From NCBI RefSeq assembly GCF_037176765.1, contig NC_090028.1, positions 21,091,234 to 21,155,233 on the forward strand: a DNA stretch of 64,000 nucleotides, given 5' to 3'. Made by a program: the position numbers and the translations under genes. The stretch's first letter is position 1. Each line of letters opens with the position of its first letter. A model generated the notes under the pieces. The model made no database searches. It had not been told where the DNA came from and saw only the letters and a list, made by a program, of their open reading frames with translations. Of the stretch, positions 52,501 to 60,019 are shown piece after piece. The DNA comes from Anolis sagrei. Its lineage: Eukaryota; Chordata; Lepidosauria; Squamata; Anolidae.

Positions 52501-55500
52501 ACCACTTTGGCTGCAACTACACAATGATTGCTAGGTGACCCAGCTCCTATTGCCTGCTGCCCTGATCCTTGCACTAATTGTTATTTAAGAAATGATAAAA
52601 AAAACTCTAACATCACTATAAATGGAATTCTTTTTTGTGCGTTTACTAAGTTACAGATTTTGCTATGTCAAATGAGCACAAGTGCTTGTTACTCAAATAT
52701 CAGTTATAACAATGCTTCTGGGGTCATATTCTACTATATTCTTCAAGAACTGTGACAATTAGTAAAAGCTGTCACAAAAGAGCTGGGCTAGTCAACTGGT
52801 GGGACCCAGATGTTCTTGGATTATAATTCCCATGATACTTCATCAAAGGCAGTAAGGGTAGGTTGATGAGAATTGCATCCATCCCCATTTGGAGAGTCAC
52901 CAATCGTCCACTTTTGATTTAGGTGACGATTTTGCTCATCTGATGAAGTGTTCTGTGATACACAAAACGGTAGCTCAGAATATTTTAGTTCTGAGCACAA
53001 TCCCATGCATGCCTATTTAACTATAGTTCTAAAGTATTTGATGAGGCTGACTTCCAGGCAAGTATATATAGCAAGATATGCTAACTGATTGCCTTCCTTT
53101 GTTTACGATTCCCAATCCCAGATATCCCAACTGATGGATCCATACTAACGAATTGTGGATGTTTCAAATTAATAAATCTGATTTGCTAAACATTCATCAC
53201 ATCTGACATACAAAATTACAGTTTGAGCCTTCCGTTGGCAAAAACTGTTATTCCTTCCAGAAAAACTAATTCTGAATCAAGAAGTTATCAGTTTCTTCGA
53301 TGGAATGTTTAGGTTGCAATCCTCTGTATGCTTATCTACAGAATACAGCACAATTCAGTTTACATAAGCAAAGATCCCTAAAACTTTGTTGATAATCCAC
53401 TTTAGCCGTGATGCCTGCATCCATTTCCAACCCAGTGTTTCCTCCTGGAACAAAATCTTTCACAGAGCTGTGCAAACAACGAAGTCTGGCTGGTGCTGCA
53501 GGCAGAGGACAGCAGGTTGAGGAATGCTGACATAAGCAGCCTGTGAGGTCTCAGTTTCACTTTGGTAGCGCCTTGCTAAAAGCCAGTCTATGATTCATAT
53601 TCACAGTAGCGCCTTCCTGCCCATGTTTCTGCTCTTTTTCTCTTATATTGGCCCTGGGTAGAAAGTAGAAAATGTGCTTTCAAAGGAATGGCCTGAATCA
53701 CTAGGCTGCTGTGAGTTTTCCAGGCTGTATGGCCATGTTCCAGAAGCATTCTCTCTTGATGTTTTACCCACAGCTATGGCAGGCATCCTCCTAGGTTGGG
53801 AGGTATATTGGAAACTAAGCAAGGGAGGTTTATATATCTGTGGGACGTCCAAGATGGGAGAAATACTCTCGATTGTTGGAGGAAAGTGTGAATGATGCAA
53901 TTAATCACCTTGATTAGTATTGAAAAGCCTTGCAGCTTCAAGGCCTAGCTGATTTCTGCCTGGGGGAATCTTTTGTTGGGTGGTGTTAGTGGGCAAAACA
54001 TCAGGAGAGAATGCTTCTGGAAGATGGCCATACAGCCCAGAAAATTCACAGCAACCATGTAGAAAATGGCTGCTGCATTGCACCAAAACCACCCTCAACT
54101 GAGAAAAGGGTTGCAGCAGAGCGAAGCAAAGGCCAACTAATATTAAACATTAAGAATACCTGCTCTTTTCCATTCAGGAGCTCATGACCACAGCTGCAGT
54201 TCTGTATTTTGCTTGGAAATCTGTGGCACCTGCAGATAGGGTACCTTCCACACAGCTGAATAAAATCCCACATTATCTGCTTAGAACTGGAATATATAGC
54301 AGTGTGGACTCAAATACTGTATCCCAGTTCAAAGCGGATATTCTGGGCTATAGGGCTGTGTGGAAGGGCCCTGGGTTATCTGAGCTCACACTGCCAGATA
54401 TCCCAGGGTCCTTCCACACAGCCCTATATCCCTGAATATCAAGGCAGAAAATCCCACAATATCTGCTTTGAACTGGTGCATCTGAGTCCACACTCCGATA
54501 ATGTGAGATTTTCTGCCTTGATATTCTGGGATATAGGGCTGTGTGAAAGGGCACACAGTTAAAAGCAGATACTCTGGGTTACGGGGCTGTGTGGAAGGGC
54601 CCTGGTTTATCTGAGCCCACACTGCCATATATCCCAATCCAAAGCAGTTATTGTGGGATTTTATTCAGCTGTGTGGAAGGGGCCTAAGCTTATCTAGACC
54701 AGTGGTTCTCAACCTGTGGGCCCCCAAGTGTTTTGGCCTACAACTCCCAGAAATCCTAGCCAGTTTACCGGCTGTTAGGATTTCTAGGAGTTGAAGGTCA
54801 AAACATCTGGGGACCCACAGGTTGAGAACCACTGTTTTAGGGATTTTTGTATTCTTGGGGACCCACAGGTTCTCAACCTGTGGGTCCCCAAGTGTTTTGG
54901 CCTACAACTCCCAGAAATCGCAGCCAATTTACCGGCTGTTAGGATTTCTGGGAGTTACAAGGCCAAAACATCTAGGGACCCACAGGTTGAGAACCATGCC
55001 TTGGTCACCTCTAGATTGGACTACGTGGGGCTGCCCTTGAAAATGGCTCGGAAATTTCAGCTGGTCCAACGGGCGGCGACCAGGTTGTTAACTGGTGCTC
55101 CTTACAGAGAGAGGTCAACCCTCCTTTTTAAGGAGCTCCATTGGCTGCCATACATTTTCCGGTCCCAATTCAAGGTGCAGGTGCTAACCTACAAAGCCCT
55201 AAACGGTTTGGGACCTGCCTACCTGCGTGACCGCATCTCCGTATATGAACCCAAACGTTCCAGCATCATGTCCCAAACGCACTTTATTAGAGATTTAAGA
55301 CTGTCTGCACATTGCACCTACCCTAGAATCCTTACATTTCACCTGTCATATCCAGCACTTTTTAACTGTACCCATTACATTTGGCCTGGCCCTAGTTTTT
55401 AAATGTGTCACGGTGTATTGTTTTATTGTTTTTATTGTTACTGCTTTTATGTTTTTGGTTGCTTTATGAGTTTTATTATGTATTTGTTATGCTGTTGTTT

Positions 55501-57443
55501 TACTGAGGCCTTGGCCTGTGTAAGCCGCATCGAGTCCTTCGGGAGATGTTTGTGGGGTACAAATAAAGTTAATAATGATAATAATAATAATAATAACTTA
55601 AAAAAATAAATAAGGAGAGAAATATCCCAGTTCAAAGCAGATATTGTGGGATTTTCTGCCTTGATATTCTGGGTTATGGGGCTGCGTGGAAGGGCCCTGA
55701 GTGCCAGGGATGCTTGAGAGCAGTACGTGTGAAAGAGATCTTGGAGTCCTCGTGGACAACAAGTTAAACATGAGCCAACAATGTGATGTGGCGGCAAAAA
55801 AAGCCAATGGGATTTTGGTCTGCATGAATAGGAGCATAGTGTCAAGATCTAGGGAAGTCATGCTACCCCTCTATTCCGCTTTGGTTAGACCACACTTGGA
55901 ATATTGTGTCCAATTCTGGGCACCGCAATTCAAGAGAGATATTGACAAGCTGGAATGTGTCCAGAGGAGGGCGACTCAAATGATCAAGGGTCTGGAGAAC
56001 AAGCCCTATGAGGAGCGGCTTAAGGAGCTGGGCATGTTTAGCCAGAAGAACAGAAGGCTGAGAGGAGATATGATAAAGGTAAAGGTAGTCCCCTGACATT
56101 AAGTCCAGTCATGTCTGACTCTGAGGTGTGGTGCTCATCTCCATTTCTAAGTTGAAGAGCCAGCGTTGTCTGTAGACACCTCCAAGGTCATGTGGCCGGC
56201 ATGACTGCATGGAGCGCTGTTACCGGAGATATGATAGCCATGTATAAATATGTGAGAGGAAGCCACAGGGAGGAGGAGGAGGGAGCAAGCTTGTTTCCTG
56301 CTTCTTCCGAATCTTCCTCCAACCATTGATTGTTTTCTCTTGCCTGGCAGAAAGGGGTTGGACATGGATGGCTCATGGGGTCTCTTCCAACTCTATTATT
56401 CTATGATTCTATAGGTGGAACCTGAATAATTCCGAGCGTTATGCCCTTCAGTACGTGGAGCAAGCATACATCACAGAATCGGTGAGTGTGTCTGGTATAT
56501 TGTCTAGTGTTGTCTTGCTACCTTGCGCCTCTAGAGAGGCAAGGGTGGGCTGGGGGAGGGGAAACTGGAACTTCTGTCACAGGGAGGAGGGAGCAAGCTT
56601 GTTTTCTGCTTCCCTGGAGATTAAAGACGTGGCTGTTCGAGAAGGCGTTCGAACAAGAAGTGTAATAATTGGCAATGACAACAGGAATGGAACAATGGAA
56701 AACGATATTGGTATTTTTGTATTGTTGATATTGAGATTGTGGATGTTGTTGATGACGATGTTTTGATATTGCTAGTTTGTTATTAGATTTTCTCTTGTAA
56801 TTTGCACCTTATTCTCTCCATGTTGTACACCACTGTGAGTTGCCCCAGGGCTGAGAACAGCGGTCTATAAGCACAGTAAATAAATAAATAAATAAATAGG
56901 ATGCGGAATAATGGCTTCAAGCTACAAGAGAGGAGATTCCATCTGAACATGAGGAAGAACTTCCTGACTGTGAGAGGCGTTCAGCAGTGGAACTCTCTGC
57001 CCCGGAGTGTGGTGGAGGCTTCGAACCTTTTAAACAGAGGCTGGATAACCATCTGTCAGGGGTGATTTGAATGCAATATCCCTGCTTCTTGGCAGAATGG
57101 GGTTGGACTGGATGGCCCACGAGGTCTCTTCCAACTCTTTGATTCTATGATTCTATGTCAGGCCCTTTGTGTGGACAAGGAAAGGTCTCCTCCTCCTCCT
57201 CTGAAGGGGAGGCAAGAGAGAGGGGGAACCCGCAAGGAGGGAAAAGAAAGCGGGCCAGAGCATCCGCTGCTGGGCCCTGATCTGCCTGATCAGCGCCGTC
57301 CTTCCCCTCACCAGCTTGAGGTCGAGCACGCCGTCCTTGGCCTCCTGCAGCAGAGACACGAACTTGGTGGTGAGGAGGCCCAGGCTCTTCTCGTGCCGGC
57401 TCGGGCCTCCCCCCGGCGGCTGGGCCCCCGACTCCGACGCCAT
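37411..57443 (-). CDS. E2F4: E2F4 transcription factor, complete coding sequence
   Basis: E2F4 binds E2F sites as a DP heterodimer and recruits p130/p107 to repress cell-cycle genes in quiescence; it also acts in multiciliated cells. Ten exons join in frame: 57443-57312, 50842-50733, 49478-49321, 47794-47747, 45384-45323, 43105-42829, 41920-41729, 39296-39249, 38716-38672 and 37526-37411. They total 1,188 nt, or 395 residues plus stop (human 413). Residues 14-80 are the winged-helix DNA-binding domain with [20 protein letters not shown]. About 83-130 is the leucine-zipper dimerisation helix ([16 protein letters not shown]). The marked box follows to about 200. The end ([18 protein letters not shown]) is the pocket-protein-binding and activation segment. 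The serine run of human E2F4 near residue 310 is absent here. Only the exon 3 donor is unusual. Confidence 0.95.
37639..38465. mobile_element. TA-flanked TIR DNA transposon (Tigger/pogo-like ends)
   Basis: The left end TACAGTAAAGTCTCACTTAT and right end ATAAGTGAGACTCTACTGTA are inverted with one mismatch in 22. No transposase frame is visible. The middle holds a LINE end and a family-specific block with degenerate repeats of 'gggccttgcgacc'. Confidence 0.8.
37672..38010 (+). mobile_element. RTE-like LINE 3' end nested in the TIR element
   Basis: Begins 'aaagatgggcttaaagccag' and ends 'gggatcacctaagtaagta'. The plus strand encodes a terminal C-P-H-C...H-S-H zinc-finger-like motif, as in the 25.5-kb copy. 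Confidence 0.7.
38502..38625. mobile_element. Fold-back hAT MITE (GGCAAACTTTGGCCCTCC type)
   Basis: GGCAAACTTTGGCCCTCCAG on the left and its complement on the right, with arms of 'ttcaactcccacaa'. A one-ended scrap of the family is at 24,275. Confidence 0.75.
38672..38716 (-). CDS. E2F4: E2F4 coding exon 9
   Basis: Residues 343-357 and the first base of the next codon, [15 protein letters not shown], identical in pattern to human '[15 protein letters not shown]'. The acceptor is TTTTTCACAG and the donor GAAG|GTAAGG. Confidence 0.95.
38760..39175 (+). mobile_element. L2 LINE 3' end
   Basis: Encodes [20 protein letters not shown] and [13 protein letters not shown], then a tail. The 5' edge has a 23-bp tandem repeat ('acaagaatccctccatcccc' twice). 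Confidence 0.8.
39249..39296 (-). CDS. E2F4: E2F4 coding exon 8
   Basis: Residues 327-342 and one base, [16 protein letters not shown]. The acceptor is TTTTTTTTCAG and the donor AGAG|GTACGT. Confidence 0.93.
39726..40548 (+). mobile_element. Penelope-like element, GIY-YIG endonuclease part and terminal repeat
   Basis: An open frame of about 180 codons includes [20 protein letters not shown], the GIY-YIG-type endonuclease of Penelope elements (YR...YIG), and [20 protein letters not shown] downstream. It ends with the terminal repeat ('cacaagaactgagtgattcc', 'gaaagccttcgac'). 5' truncated. Confidence 0.88.
40549..40717 (+). mobile_element. SPIN-like hAT element, 3' end
   Basis: The internal module ('atgatagaattgggccaaat') is followed by 'aggggtcctgacccctaggttgggaaatactg', the complement-type end of the SPIN family. 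Confidence 0.65.
40740..41064 (+). mobile_element. CR1 scrap, microsatellite and Helitron 3' end
   Basis: The same composite as at 1-312, ending CACAGCAACGCATGGCAGGG, ACAGCTAG and a T. Confidence 0.65.
41100..41425 (+). mobile_element. Sauria-like SINE
   Basis: Head 'gcagtggcatggcggattaa', diverged B box, body and tail ('cggactcaactagactttat', 'aaatctttac'). Followed by a (GT)n run to 41,450. Confidence 0.7.
41729..41920 (-). CDS. E2F4: E2F4 coding exon 7
   Basis: Residues 263-327, from [20 protein letters not shown] to [13 protein letters not shown]. The Ser/Pro-rich region has '[20 protein letters not shown]' in place of the long serine run of human E2F4. The acceptor is CGTTCCGCAG and the donor GAAA|GTGAGT. 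Confidence 0.93.
41962..42260. repeat. Two L2 3' tails in opposite orientation
   Basis: A (TAA)n plus 'ctttatttgtatcccgcttt' (minus), then 'gagtccccttcggagtgaga' and TAAA (plus). Confidence 0.65.
42829..43105 (-). CDS. E2F4: E2F4 coding exon 6
   Basis: Residues 171-262 and one base, [20 protein letters not shown] then [14 protein letters not shown] and a Pro/Gln-rich stretch to TAGAT. It is nearly identical to human up to PPPEDL, then variable. The acceptor is TTTGTAG and the donor CACAG|GTGAGC. Confidence 0.95.
43287..44140 (-). mobile_element. L1 LINE, ORF2 C-terminus and 3' end
   Basis: The minus strand encodes [40 protein letters not shown] and [15 protein letters not shown], the lizard L1 ORF2 end. 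A long purine-rich 3' region follows (43,370-43,500 on the complement). Confidence 0.85.
44190..44345 (-). mobile_element. Penelope-like element terminal region
   Basis: 'gggctgtatggccatgttct' and 'ggcaggcatcctcagagatt', with part of the core lost. Confidence 0.65.
44429..44770. mobile_element. hAT element, CAGGGGTCC family, intact ends
   Basis: Starts CAGGGGTCCTCGAACTTTTT and ends TTAGTTTGTGGACCCCTG. It is flanked by GCTTAGAT and GCTTAGAC, an 8-bp target duplication with one change. Non-autonomous, 342 bp. Confidence 0.88.
44771..45322. other. E2F4: E2F4 intron, nothing recognised
   Basis: Unique sequence with a CT-rich stretch near 45.1 kb. No repeats or coding signal. Confidence 0.4.
45323..45384 (-). 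CDS. E2F4: E2F4 coding exon 5
   Basis: Residues 150-170, [20 protein letters not shown] and E, one substitution type away from human. The acceptor is CTTGTTTCAG and the donor CTGAG|GTAGGT. Confidence 0.95.
45648..45813. mobile_element. hAT-like MITE (GGGCCCTTCCACACAGC type), full length
   Basis: GGGGCCCTTTCGCACAGCCA on the left and 'tggctgtgtggaagggcc' on the right. The arms 'taacccagaatatcaaggca' pair with their complement. Confidence 0.82.
46219..46437 (-). mobile_element. tRNA-derived SINE (ACA-SINE2-like), diverged
   Basis: 'catgtcaggagcgacttgag' at the left and B box complement 'attcgaacc' at the right. Confidence 0.75.
46976..47577. repeat. MITE-containing tandem triplication, about 232-bp unit
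   Basis: Three copies of the CAGTGGTTCTCAACC fold-back MITE alternate with two copies of a unique spacer ('gggtgacaaaagctgtcc' to 'tatatatcttctat'). The spacer copies are about 93% alike. Confidence 0.85.
47580..48465. other. E2F4: E2F4 intron around exon 4, no repeat recognised
   Basis: Apart from exon 4 this is unique sequence without visible structure. Confidence 0.4.
47747..47794 (-). CDS. E2F4: E2F4 coding exon 4
   Basis: Residues 134-149 and one base, [15 protein letters not shown], matching human 'CLAYVTHEDICRCFA'. The acceptor is TTAACTCCAG and the donor CCCAG|GTGAGA. The preceding intron-phase join gives an Arg codon. Confidence 0.92.
48473..48803 (-). mobile_element. Sauria-like SINE, full length
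   Basis: Head on the minus strand 'agtggcacagtgggttaaac', B box 'ggttcaaatc', tail with ACCTTTACC-like end at the left. Confidence 0.83.
49321..49478 (-). CDS. E2F4: E2F4 coding exon 3
   Basis: Residues 81-133 and one base, [20 protein letters not shown] through [17 protein letters not shown]. The acceptor is CCTCTCAG. The donor is uncertain: A|GTCGAT at 49321 keeps the usual protein length, while A|GTGTAC at 49306 would add five residues (same phase). Confidence 0.9.
49864..50545 (+). mobile_element. Possible solo-LTR fossil
   Basis: LTR-like block beginning TGTCAATTATAG, with an AATAAA signal near 50,350 and a GC-rich stretch after it. No internal genes. Low certainty; age unknown. Confidence 0.4.
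50733..50842 (-). CDS. E2F4: E2F4 coding exon 2 (DNA-binding helix)
   Basis: Residues 45-80 and two bases, [20 protein letters not shown] then [16 protein letters not shown], identical to human E2F4. The RRIYD motif contacts the E2F site. The acceptor is TTTACACAG and the donor GGAA|GTGAGT. Confidence 0.97.
51085..51690 (+). mobile_element. ACA-type SINE split by a hAT element
   Basis: The SINE head GAGCCGCTGGTGGCATAATG and GGTTAAACC are separated from 'tttgtgctggcaggactgct' and the remainder by the hAT element below. The B box region is 'cagctcgaatccgg' and the tail 'ctcaagtcactcctgacatg' plus A run. Confidence 0.88.
51115..51451. mobile_element. hAT element, CAGGGGTCC family, inserted in SINE
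   Basis: Starts CAGGGGTCCACAAACTTTTT and ends GAGGACCCCCTG. It is flanked by a perfect 8-bp duplication, GGTTAAAC (51107-51114 and 51452-51459), taken from the SINE. Confidence 0.92.
51691..53640. other. E2F4: E2F4 intron 1, mostly unidentified
   Basis: 52.19-52.62 kb is a pyrimidine-rich block with short repeats of 'ccttccaac' that may be an old LTR or SINE relic. The rest shows no recognised features. Confidence 0.35.
53690..54060. mobile_element. Penelope-like element ends, inverted pair
   Basis: A minus-strand terminal region (53,690-53,890, 'gctgtatggccatgttccag') faces a plus-strand one ending near 54,058 ('cagcccagaaaattcacagcaacc'). Confidence 0.7.
54240..54680. repeat. Cluster of nested hAT-like MITEs (GGGCCCTTCCACACAGC type)
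   Basis: At least four ends of the MITE (GTGTGGAAGGGCCCTG and its complement) alternate in both orientations over 440 bp, as if copies inserted into one another or were amplified by template switching. Confidence 0.75.
54702..54997. repeat. Two adjacent CAGTGGTTCTCAACC-type MITEs
   Basis: Two fold-back copies separated by about 30 bases ('tagggatttttgtattcttg'). The second lacks the outer left end. Confidence 0.8.
54998..55605 (+). mobile_element. L2 LINE, reverse transcriptase C-terminus
   Basis: Encodes [20 protein letters not shown] and [14 protein letters not shown], then the L2 tail 'gtaagccgcatcgagtcctt'. Close relative of the 32.2-kb copy, with an internal loss. Confidence 0.85.
56083..56224 (-). 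mobile_element. Sauria-like SINE 3' half nested in CR1
   Basis: 'aaaggtaaaggtagtcccct' to 'ggagcgctgttac', bounded on both sides by the CR1 text GGAGATATGATA, an insertion-site duplication of about 12 bp. Confidence 0.82.
56301..56620 (+). pseudogene. Inverted duplicate of ELMO3 coding exon 3 with flanking introns
   Basis: The plus strand repeats, in order, the intron-2 side CR1 scrap, acceptor TTCTATAG, exon ('gtggaacctgaataattcc' to 'acagaatcg'), a donor and intron-3 text to the CR1 junction of 17.23-17.55 kb. The exon body lacks 6 bases (two codons of DGQ) and is otherwise near-identical. The donor here is GTGAGT where ELMO3 has GTGTGT. It lies antisense in E2F4 intron 1 and has no upstream or downstream exons. 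Confidence 0.92.
56621..56898 (+). mobile_element. L2 LINE 3' end nested in CR1
   Basis: 'agacgtggctgttcgagaag' is the L2 C-terminal text (equivalent to KTWLFEKAF). The tail is 'gagttgccccagggctgaga' with a TAAA run. Confidence 0.75.
57312..57443 (-). CDS. E2F4: E2F4 coding exon 1
   Basis: Residues 1-44, [20 protein letters not shown] then [20 protein letters not shown] and DLKL. The core is identical to human. The donor is AGCTG|GTGAGG. Confidence 0.95.
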
Positions 57444-57620
57444 CCGCCCGGCCCCGCGCCGCTTCCGGGATCCCGCTGCGGCCCCTCGCGCTGACCCTTC
57501 CGCCGCTTCCGGCCACCGCAGGGCATGATGGGAGGCGGCCAGAAAGGGAGGCGAGGGATAGGTGGAGCTCGAGGCCCCGCCCCCTCCACGAGGCCTCACC
57601 CCGCCCCCTCTCCACTAGGC
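57444..57620 (-). promoter_or_regulatory. E2F4: E2F4 promoter, CpG-rich
   Basis: CpG-rich sequence just upstream of the start codon, with two ETS-type sites (CGCTTCCGG near 57,463 and 57,503) and a ZNF143-like word (GCAGGGCATGATGGGAGG, complement of CTCCCATCATGCCC). No TATA box. Such elements are typical of housekeeping cell-cycle promoters. Confidence 0.6.
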
Positions 57621-57757
57621 CCCGCCCCTTCGCCTCGAGAGGAACATCAGCCCCGCAGCGACCCCTGCTGGGCGCCCGCGCTTTTCGCAGGCAGTCCCCT
57701 CTGAGCCGCGAGGGATTTTCAGGGACTGCGCATGCGTGAAAGTATTCCACAGTGTAT

Positions 57758-58010
57758 TGTCGAAGGCTTTCATGGCCATTGAAATCCACAAGCATGTGGA
57801 CAATTTCAACAGAAAGGAGGAAACCATGAAAATGAAGAAAATCTGGCTACTCTAAAATTACAACAGCAAAACAACAGAGGAAAAACAATCAGGCACATCT
57901 AATCACCTCTCAACAAAAGATTGCCCCAGGCACTGCCAGGCCATTAAATGCTAATAAAAGTGGTCTGATTGTTTTTCCTCTGTTGTTTTGCTGTTGTAAT
58001 TTTAGAGCTT
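57758..58010. mobile_element. Penelope-like element scrap with a rearranged end
   Basis: 'attgtcgaaggctttcatgg' is joined directly to the ORF end text ('aatccacaagcatgtggac'), and a short inverted piece ('gttgttttgctgttgtaatt') follows. Confidence 0.7.
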
Positions 58011-58590
58011 TTTGGATCATTACAGATAGGCCTGGTTGCTTTCCTGCAGATTTTAGGGATGTCTGTCGCACAAATGTAATGGGGAGCTTCTGGATTAATG
58101 CAAAATAAGCAATAAATCACACCTTATGTTTGTATGTATGTGTGTATATATATGCGCACGCATGCACCCTCATACATTTTGTGATTACAACTGATGCATA
58201 TTTCCATAGTAGTAACTATGGAAAAACAATAAAAATACTTTTAAAAAAACAACAACTGATGCATATGAGGGTATCACAGGGGGTTAGCTTAACGTCTGGT
58301 TCGTTAGTAAAACTAAATTGCTGTATCACATCATGATACACGTCGAAGCAAGGTGAAATGTTTGGAAAGGTCTGACCTAGAGATCCCTATAGATCTCTAG
58401 ATCCTCCACCATGACATTATGGACAATGCGCAGTGGAAATTGAACACAGAGTTGCCTTGGAAGGAGGACCAAGCAATTTTTGGGGAAAATATTTTGATGA
58501 ATTAATCCAATCCACCACCAACCTGTAAACGTGGAGGCTCAACCGTATTTCTGATTTTGGAATTCTGGGTGATAATAATAACAGTAACAA
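58011..58590. other. E2F4-SDR42E intergenic, not identified
   Basis: Unique AT-rich sequence with a short (TATG)n stretch. No gene recognised. Confidence 0.35.
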
Positions 58591-58758
58591 GAACAATATA
58601 TATATTTTTATTTATATCCCATCATATTTCCCTGAGGGAACTCAGGGTAGTTTACAACAGATATCGGCAAACATTCAATGTCATAATAGGATGAGCGCCG
58701 CTCAGCCTGTATTTGTATTTTGGCACCATTGCAAAGACCCAACAGGATTGGGCAATGC

Positions 58759-58817
<59 letters not shown>

Positions 58818-58870
58818 TTATTTACACCCTGCTTTCTCTCCCCTGAAGGGGACTCAAAGTAGCTTGACAT
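58590..58870 (-). repeat. L2 3' tails and (TTA)n microsatellite
   Basis: Two L2 tail pieces ('tatatcccatcatatttccc', 'ccctgctttctctcccctga') flank a TTA run of about 18 units. Confidence 0.65.
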
Positions 58871-58917
58871 CAAAGAATCAGCATCAATGCTAGTATCTCC
58901 TCGTTCTGTTGGAGGCT

Positions 58918-60019
58918 TTAAGCCCTTGGGAGCCACGAAAGGACGACCGCCACAGCCAAGGCGAGCAGCACCGCCGTGCACCAGAGCCAGTGCTTTGATG
59001 CTGCATTACTGCCCACCCTCCGCCCGTGGCCATGGGACCGGAACCACTGAACTGCATCCTCAAGGCTGTACTGCCGAGGCTCATAGCCCAGCTCCCTCTT
59101 GGCCTTCTCTGGGCTGAAGTAGTGGGTCACACCGGTCTTGTAGACCTCAGTGCGCGTGAGCAGCGGCTGGAAGTTGTATAGGTGCCGCACTGCCAAGTGA
59201 AGCATTTCTGTCAGGAATGCAAAGAAGTAGATCAGCGAGAGGGGGAGGCGGAGCGTGGGGAACGGGTAGCCCAGGCCTTCCACTAGTGGCTGGAAAAACT
59301 CAAAGTTGTTGACCGGCCGGCCATCGGAAATGAAGTAAGCCTGTCCAGCTGCCCGGTGCGCCTTGCTGGGCCCCAGAGCCTCTGCTGCCAAAATGTGTGC
59401 CTGCACCAGGTTGTCCACGTGCACAAAGTCCACCTGGCTCTTGGGGTCTCCATACACAAACCGGAACCATCCCCGCTCCACATAACGGACAATTCTGGGC
59501 AGGTGCCTCTGCTCTCCGGGGCCATAGATGCCAGCTGGCCGCAAGGCGCATGTATGCAGGACCCCCCGGCCAGCCCCCCGCAGAGGTGTCCCGTTGGCAC
59601 CCAGCACCTCCATCTCGGCCTGAGCTTTGGTCCTGGAGTAGTGGTCGGGGTGCAGATGCAAGGGGAGGTAGGGCAAGGACTCGTCCCCACTGTGCACCAC
59701 CTGACCCCCAAAGACCACGTTGTAGGTGCTGGTATACACCAGCCGCGGGACCCCTGCCTCTCGGGCTGCACGGAGGACGTTGCGTGTCCCACCCACGTTT
59801 ACGGCTTCAATGCGCTTCCGGCTGAGCTGTTCCCGCCCGGACATCCCGAAGGACGCAACATGGAAGATGCAGGTGACCCCTCGGAGTGCTTGCTCCACCT
59901 CGCAGGGGAAGCGTACATCGCCGCGCACGAAACGCACACCTTCAGGCAGCTCTGGGGGGGACTCCGATGCGTCGAACAGGACCACGTCCACGCCCTTCAA
60001 GGAGAGGGAGCAGCCCAGC
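58918..60019 (-). CDS. SDR42E1: SDR42E1-like last coding exon
   Basis: Holds most of the protein, including the active site and C-terminal anchor, ending TAA. The acceptor is GTGTTGCAG. One large terminal exon is also the arrangement of mammalian SDR42E1. Confidence 0.9.

Larger units (their letters stand above)
55705..57158 (+). mobile_element. CR1 LINE split by three insertions
   Basis: CR1 coding text ([31 protein letters not shown]-type region, [20 protein letters not shown]-type region) runs through 55.7-56.08, 56.22-56.30, 56.58-56.62 and 56.90-57.16 kb, ending in GATTCTATGATTCTATG. The interruptions are a SINE, the ELMO3 exon segment and an L2. Confidence 0.85.

Noticed and set aside
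57145-57795. 216-codon minus-strand frame over the E2F4 first exon
   Set aside because: It is another frame of the E2F4 exon and promoter; the real frame is [10 protein letters not shown]..., with a proper donor.
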